A stretch of DNA of 11,115 nt from Halieaceae bacterium. Its GTDB lineage: Bacteria; Pseudomonadota; Gammaproteobacteria; Pseudomonadales; Halieaceae. Positions 6,966 to 11,115 of this stretch are shown one piece after another. The notes beneath the pieces were generated by a model. That model ran no database searches. It worked only from the letters and a program-made list of their open reading frames with translations, and was not told the origin of the DNA. The stretch is from assembly GCA_018666295.1 (NCBI GenBank), contig JABIZW010000133.1, forward strand, positions 1 through 11,115, given 5' to 3'. The stretch's first letter is position 1; every line of letters starts with the position of its first letter. Both the position numbers and the translations under genes were made by a program.

Positions 6966-7745
6966 GTGCTTACAGTTTTGTCACCCGCAAAAACACTGGA
7001 TTACCAGACGCCTTCTATCGTAGAGACCGCTACTGTGCCCCGCTTTATGGATCAATCTGCACTGTTAGTGGACGACGCAAGGACGCTGGCTCCTGACGAT
7101 ATTCGTGCATTAATGGGCGTGAGTGAGAATATTGCCCATCTAAATCATGAGCGCTTTATGAACTGGGAGTCCACAGCAACCCCTGAAAATGCCAAACAAG
7201 CCTTGCTAGCCTTTAAGGGCGACGTCTACACGGGTCTGCAAGCCGATTCCATGGCCGCGCCTGACTTTGAATTTGCGCAGGCACGACTGAGAATTCTCTC
7301 TGGACTTTACGGATTGTTGCGACCGCTTGATCTCATGCAGCCGTATCGGCTTGAAATGGGACTGAAGTTTGGTAACTCGCGTGGAAAGAACCTCTACGAG
7401 TTCTGGGGGAATCAAGTCACAGAAGCACTTAATGCCGACCTCGCCTCAGCAAATACGGACGTGCTTATTAATTTGGCGTCAAATGAATACTTCAAGGCCG
7501 TCAAGCCAAAGGTTCTGGCAGCAACTGTGATTACGCCGCAATTTAAGGACCTAAAAAACGGTCAGTACAAGATGATCTCATTTTTCGCCAAAAAGGCCCG
7601 TGGTGTTATGGCGCGGTTTATTATCGATAACCAACTCACTAATCCTGAGGCACTTAAATCCTTTGATGGGTCTGGATACTACTTCAGTGAAACTCAATCT
7701 AAAGGCGCGCAGTGGGTTTTTCTGCGCGATGAAGTACCTCAGTAA
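6966..7745 (+). CDS. yaaA: Peroxide stress protein YaaA (DUF328 family)
   Basis: A cytoplasmic protein of 259 residues that in E. coli lowers free intracellular iron during hydrogen peroxide stress and thereby limits Fenton damage to DNA and proteins. It follows E. coli YaaA closely along its whole length: LSPAKTLDYQ (4-13), ENAKQALLAFKGDVYTGLQA near 74-93, LSGLYGLLRPLDLMQPYRLE (about 111-130), LINLASNEYFKAVKPK, and SFFAKKARGVMARFII near the C-terminus. Translation starts at GTG 6966, which aligns with the E. coli N-terminus (MLILISPAKTLDYQ); only a weak AGAG-type ribosome binding site precedes it. In E. coli the gene is OxyR-controlled; no OxyR site could be recognised by eye here. Its TAA stop is immediately followed by the stop of the convergent gene. 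Confidence 0.97.
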   Translation: MLTVLSPAKTLDYQTPSIVETATVPRFMDQSALLVDDARTLAPDDIRALMGVSENIAHLNHERFMNWESTATPENAKQALLAFKGDVYTGLQADSMAAPDFEFAQARLRILSGLYGLLRPLDLMQPYRLEMGLKFGNSRGKNLYEFWGNQVTEALNADLASANTDVLINLASNEYFKAVKPKVLAATVITPQFKDLKNGQYKMISFFAKKARGVMARFIIDNQLTNPEALKSFDGSGYYFSETQSKGAQWVFLRDEVPQ

Positions 7746-7748
7746 TTA
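7743..7748. other. Back-to-back stop codons of convergent genes (TAATTA)
   Basis: The yaaA stop TAA (7743-7745) is directly followed by the minus-strand TAA of the FemAB-like gene (7746-7748), giving a six-base palindrome. No base separates the genes, so any terminator must lie inside a coding sequence. Confidence 0.9.
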
Positions 7749-8879
7749 GGCGCGCTCCTTGAAAGGAAGCAGTGCTGTGGCTTCGTCGCGATAGCGTTTG
7801 ACCTGCTCGCAGTCACGGCGGCAAAAGTCGGCGACGGCCTCTTTGAGACGGGGTTCGGCAATCCAGTGATTAGAGTACGTGAGTGTGGGTTCGAACCCGC
7901 GTTGTATTTTATGCTCCCCTTGAGCGCCGGGATCAAATCGAGATAACCCGTTTTCAATACAGTACTCGATGCCGCGGTAATAGCAGGCTTCAAAATGTAG
8001 AAATTCGAACTCTTTTAAGCATCCCCAATAGCGGCCAAAGAGTGTGTCCTCATCCACAAAATAAAGCGCTGCAGCAACCGGTACCTCGCCCTCATGAGCA
8101 ATAACCATTACCGTGTTTTCACCCAATGTTGGGCACACGCCAGTGAAGAATTCGCCGCTTAGGTAGCCTTCATGACCGCTTCGCTTGAGGTATGTGGTTT
8201 GGTAGCAGTAGTAGAAAAATGCCCAATCGCTCGGGCTGATTTCAGCACCGGTCTTTGTAATAAGTGTCAAATTTTGAGCGGCGATCGCGGCACGCTCTTT
8301 CTTTAACGCCTTGCGTTTACGACTATTGAATTCCGATAAAAATTCGTCAAAGTCGGAATAACCTCGGTTAAACCAGTGAAACTGCGTGGTCATGCGTTGC
8401 ACGAGACCGGCCTCAGTCAAGACGTCTGACAGCGTCTTTTCTGGAAATAAAATATGCCAGCTTGATATTTGTTCGGACTTGCACCATTGCGTGACGCCGG
8501 CAATAAATTCAAAGGTCGCGTTCTCGCGATCAGGATCGGTCCAGAGTCTGGGCCCGGTAGCCGGTGTGAACGGAATTGCCGTGATCAGCTTCGGATAGTA
8601 CTCCAACCCACTGCGATGCCACGCGTCGGCCCATGACCAGTCGAAAACATACTCCCCATAACTGTGACTTTTGAGGAATCCTGGCGCCATTCCAATGGGC
8701 TGATCTTCATGCCAAAGCGCGAGGTGACAGTTTTGCCAGCCCGAGTCTCCGCCGGTACTCCCTGAGGACTCAAGACCAGACAAAAAGTCGTGCTTTAAAA
8801 ACGGGTACTCTGAGGCAAAAGACCTTTCCCAATCTGCTTTGGGCAGTTCGTTAACACTGGGATACACTCTGAGTTCCAC
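7746..8879 (-). CDS. FemAB/GNAT-like protein (DUF482 family), putative acyl- or aminoacyltransferase
   Basis: I recognise this as the family often annotated as 'GNAT family N-acetyltransferase' or 'peptidoglycan biosynthesis protein' (DUF482, FemAB-like); no member's reaction is known to me with confidence. Visible blocks are SEYPFLKHDFLSGLE near the N-terminus, SYGEYVFDWSWADAW, TPATGPRLW, a basic stretch SRKRKALKKER, and toward the C-terminus AALYFV, FGRYWGC, FEACYYRGIEYCIENGLSRFDPGAQGEHK and QRGFEPTLTYSNHW. It has no signal peptide or clear membrane helix and is probably cytoplasmic. The start is uncertain: the frame opens at TTG 8957 and also offers GTG 8921 (eight-base overlap with the ubiA stop) and GTG 8879. 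I prefer 8879 (377 residues) because the first conserved strand (VELRVYPSV) begins there and the upstream codons look unlike the family. It is last in a recG-ubiA group. Confidence 0.83.
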   Translation of the reverse strand: MELRVYPSVNELPKADWERSFASEYPFLKHDFLSGLESSGSTGGDSGWQNCHLALWHEDQPIGMAPGFLKSHSYGEYVFDWSWADAWHRSGLEYYPKLITAIPFTPATGPRLWTDPDRENATFEFIAGVTQWCKSEQISSWHILFPEKTLSDVLTEAGLVQRMTTQFHWFNRGYSDFDEFLSEFNSRKRKALKKERAAIAAQNLTLITKTGAEISPSDWAFFYYCYQTTYLKRSGHEGYLSGEFFTGVCPTLGENTVMVIAHEGEVPVAAALYFVDEDTLFGRYWGCLKEFEFLHFEACYYRGIEYCIENGLSRFDPGAQGEHKIQRGFEPTLTYSNHWIAEPRLKEAVADFCRRDCEQVKRYRDEATALLPFKERA

Positions 8880-8913
8880 GTGGGGGTTTCTCGCTAATGA
8901 CGACGTTATGCGC

Positions 8914-9795
8914 TCATGCACTCGAGACGCTGTAATGTCCCAAAAGCCCCACCGCAACGATCAGTCCAATCCATTTGCTCTCGTTAAACGCTTGGAAACA
9001 CGTTTCACGAGACCGGTTGTTGATGAGCTTTTGATGCCTCAAGAATAAAGCGCCCACCAGGGCTATGGAAATAAAATAAATAGGTCCAAGACCAAAGCTC
9101 AAGCCTGTCGCCACAAATGACCATAGGCATAGAACTTGTAGAACAAGGATAACGCGTGTGTCCAAATCGCCAAATAGAATCGCGGTTGATTTTATACCGA
9201 CTTGGAGATCGTCCTCTCGGTCAACCATTGCATACTGCGTGTCGTAGACCACAACCCACAGCAGGTTAGCGAGAAATAGCCACCATAGCCCAGACGGGAG
9301 GTTAGCTGTGGTGGCAGCAAACGCCATGGGAATACTCCAAGAGAACGCGGCGCCAAGGACCACCTGAGGCAAATGGGTGAAGCGTTTCATGAACGGATAA
9401 ATAATGGTCAACACCGCGCCGACGATGGAGAGCTGAACGGTGAGCCAATTGGTTTGCATCACCAACCAGAGTGCCAAAGTCAGTAATGCGGCGAGCAGAT
9501 ACATCGCTTCACTGACCGAGACTTCGCCTGTTACCAGAGGTCTACTGCGCGTTCGTTCCACAAAGCCGTCAAGTTTGCGGTCAGCAAGGTCATTTGTCGT
9601 GCACCCAGCGGACCGCATGACCACGGAGCCCACCACGAAGGTGGTTACTAGAAATACCGAGGGCAAGCCGTTCGATGCGATAATAAGACCCCAGAGTGCG
9701 GGCGCCAGGAGTAGGTATGTCCCTATCGGCTTGTCCGCACGCATGACCTGTAACAGTGCGCCGACTTTTTGGGTTGAGATCACGTTTATCGACAA
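8914..9795 (-). CDS. ubiA: 4-hydroxybenzoate polyprenyltransferase UbiA
   Basis: An integral inner-membrane prenyltransferase that attaches the polyprenyl tail to 4-hydroxybenzoate, the first membrane step of ubiquinone synthesis. The 293 residues match E. coli UbiA from near the start (MRADKPIGTYLLL, 18-30) to the end. Both magnesium-binding aspartate motifs are present: NDLADRKLD (68-76) and DTQYAMVDREDD (185-196), followed by GIKSTAILFG. YPFMKRFTHLPQVVLGAAFSWSIPM (from 133) is also characteristic; about eight or nine hydrophobic segments are seen. Translation starts at TTG 9795, supported by a good ribosome binding site six bases upstream and the alignment to E. coli. A GTG four codons later (9783) is the alternative. 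The gene begins 33 bases after the recG stop and overlaps or adjoins the FemAB-like gene, suggesting one transcript. Confidence 0.96.
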   Translation of the reverse strand: MSINVISTQKVGALLQVMRADKPIGTYLLLAPALWGLIIASNGLPSVFLVTTFVVGSVVMRSAGCTTNDLADRKLDGFVERTRSRPLVTGEVSVSEAMYLLAALLTLALWLVMQTNWLTVQLSIVGAVLTIIYPFMKRFTHLPQVVLGAAFSWSIPMAFAATTANLPSGLWWLFLANLLWVVVYDTQYAMVDREDDLQVGIKSTAILFGDLDTRVILVLQVLCLWSFVATGLSFGLGPIYFISIALVGALFLRHQKLINNRSRETCFQAFNESKWIGLIVAVGLLGHYSVSSA

Positions 9796-9801
9796 GTGGG
9801 T

Positions 9802-9807
9802 ACCTCA
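9802..9807 (-). promoter_or_regulatory. Shine-Dalgarno site supporting the TTG start of ubiA
   Basis: On the minus strand this reads TGAGGT, six bases before TTG 9795. Its spacing fits the TTG rather than the later GTG at 9783, which would lie 18 bases from it. This decides the start. Confidence 0.65.
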
Positions 9808-9828
9808 ATGAGTGAGTGACAGATCGGA

Positions 9829-11115
9829 TTATACGTGGGCAAACGCTTCACGTGCGCGAGTCCAACGCGATTCCAGACGTTCTGCCCTAGCCCTATTGCT
9901 ATGGACCAGTCTGTTAGCAACGGCTTGCGCCTCGTCTAACAAGAATTCGTGTTCGGGAAGCCGAGCAACGCGAAATGATGAAACGCCTGTTTGTCGCGTG
10001 CCCAATACTTCACCCGGACCTCTAATTTTTAGGTCTTTCTCGGCAATGACGAACCCGTCTTGGGACTCGCGCATGACACCCAGTCGTGAGCGAGCGGTTT
10101 GGCTAAGGGGTGTGTGGTAGAGCAGCAAGCAGTGACTTTCGATCGCACCTCTCCCCACGCGACCTCGAAGTTGATGGAGTTGTGCCAGCCCAAATCGCTC
10201 GGCATTATCGATAATCATCATGCTGGCATTGGGCACATCAACGCCCACCTCGATGACCGTAGTCGCTACAAGAATATCAATCGTATTGGCTGCAAAAGCA
10301 GCCATAGTCTTTGCCTTTTCAACCGAATTCATTCGACCGTGCAAAAGGCCAATGGTGAGGCTTGGTAGTGCCTCTGTTAACTGTTCTGATGCGATCTCAG
10401 CGGCGTTGGCATCGAGCGCATCACTCTCTTCAACGAGGGGACATACCCAATACGCTTGCCGACCCTCAGAGCACGCTGCCCCAACCCGCTTAATCACCTG
10501 CTCGCGCCTTAATGAATCAATTAACACGGTGGTTATTGGTTTTCGTCCTGGCGGCAACTCATCAATCACGGAACAGTCGAGGTCCGCATAGGCAACCATG
10601 GACAGGGTTCGTGGAATGGGTGTGGCGGTCATGGTGAGTTGATGTGGCGTGAGATCGTCAAGGCCCCGCTGGGTCAGTGAGAGACGTTGATTCACGCCAA
10701 AACGGTGTTGCTCATCGACAAGAACAAGTCCTAATGAACGAAACGCCACATGCTCCTGAAATAAGGCATGTGTTCCCACCACAATATCCACACTACCCGC
10801 CTCAATAGATGCCAACGCCTCTTTGCGTGCCTTGCCCTTCACCTGACCGGTGAGCCACATTACCTTGATGGAGAGGCGTGTAAACCATCGTTCAAAACCT
10901 CGGTAGTGCTGCTCTGAGAGAAGTTCGGTGGGTGCCATCAGCGCGACTTGGTGCCCGCACTCGACCATGTGCGCGGCGCTTAAAGCCGCGACCAATGTTT
11001 TGCCAGAACCGACGTCGCCTTGTAGCAGTCGAAGCATGGGTATTGGCTTTCGAAGGTCCTCAAGTATCTCCTGACAAACTCGGGTTTGAGCCGAGGTGAG
11101 TACAAACGGAAGTGC
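9829..11115 (-). CDS. recG: ATP-dependent DNA helicase RecG (N-terminal part outside window)
   Basis: A superfamily 2 double-strand DNA translocase that remodels stalled replication forks and branched recombination intermediates. The frame is open from the right window edge to TAA at 9829, giving 428 residues; E. coli RecG has 693, so about 265 N-terminal residues with the wedge domain lie outside. The visible part starts ALPFVLTSAQTRV and then shows, in visible-part numbering, Walker A QGDVGSGKT (32-40), DEQH (134-137), TATPIPRT (163-170), the HGRM block (259-262), VATTVIEVGVDVP (283-295), QLRGRVGRG (315-323), and the RecG-specific QDGFVIAEKDLKIRGPGEVL region (352-371) that includes the TRG translocation motif. 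An internal ATG at 11037 is not the true start, because conserved sequence and the frame continue upstream of it. It is followed by ubiA after 33 bases. Confidence 0.97.
   Translation of the reverse strand, partial: ALPFVLTSAQTRVCQEILEDLRKPIPMLRLLQGDVGSGKTLVAALSAAHMVECGHQVALMAPTELLSEQHYRGFERWFTRLSIKVMWLTGQVKGKARKEALASIEAGSVDIVVGTHALFQEHVAFRSLGLVLVDEQHRFGVNQRLSLTQRGLDDLTPHQLTMTATPIPRTLSMVAYADLDCSVIDELPPGRKPITTVLIDSLRREQVIKRVGAACSEGRQAYWVCPLVEESDALDANAAEIASEQLTEALPSLTIGLLHGRMNSVEKAKTMAAFAANTIDILVATTVIEVGVDVPNASMMIIDNAERFGLAQLHQLRGRVGRGAIESHCLLLYHTPLSQTARSRLGVMRESQDGFVIAEKDLKIRGPGEVLGTRQTGVSSFRVARLPEHEFLLDEAQAVANRLVHSNRARAERLESRWTRAREAFAHV

Noticed and set aside
11035..11037. ATG at 11037 as the start of RecG
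   Set aside because: Conserved RecG sequence (LPFVLTSAQ) continues in frame upstream to the window edge, so the gene is simply cut by the window.

Overview
The window looks like ordinary chromosome of a gammaproteobacterium, probably marine and heterotrophic. UvrD, YaaA, UbiA, RecG and the YciA-type thioesterase all resemble, from memory, their E. coli counterparts, and a TRAP carboxylate transporter is common in marine lineages. An OM60/SAR92-like (Cellvibrionales) origin is possible but cannot be settled by eye. Ten protein genes cover almost everything. No intergenic gap exceeds about 100 bases, and I saw no RNA gene, insertion sequence, CRISPR array or phage gene.

Left part (1-3407): a minus-strand gene for a membrane protein with two SPOR domains runs off the left edge, so its C-terminus is missing. 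It diverges from uvrD, which encodes DNA helicase II, across a spacer of about 97 bases.

Middle part (3415-6893): a complete TRAP transporter in an unusual layout. The substrate-binding protein gene lies 7 bases behind uvrD on the plus strand. The small and large permease genes are on the minus strand, followed by a YciA-type acyl-CoA thioesterase gene that meets the binding-protein gene tail to tail with a 14-base overlap. All three transporter parts look like the TakP/FcbT branch of TRAP systems, so they probably work together despite lying in opposite transcription units.

Right part (6966-11115): yaaA (peroxide stress protein) diverges from the TRAP permeases. A convergent minus-strand group follows: recG (N-terminal part outside the window), ubiA (ubiquinone synthesis) and a FemAB/GNAT-like protein. 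The latter's stop codon directly abuts the yaaA stop with no base between. Several genes start with GTG or TTG.

I found no convincing novel system. The points most worth a second look are the split TRAP locus with its embedded thioesterase, the SPOR protein with two SPOR domains, and the very compact gene junctions.
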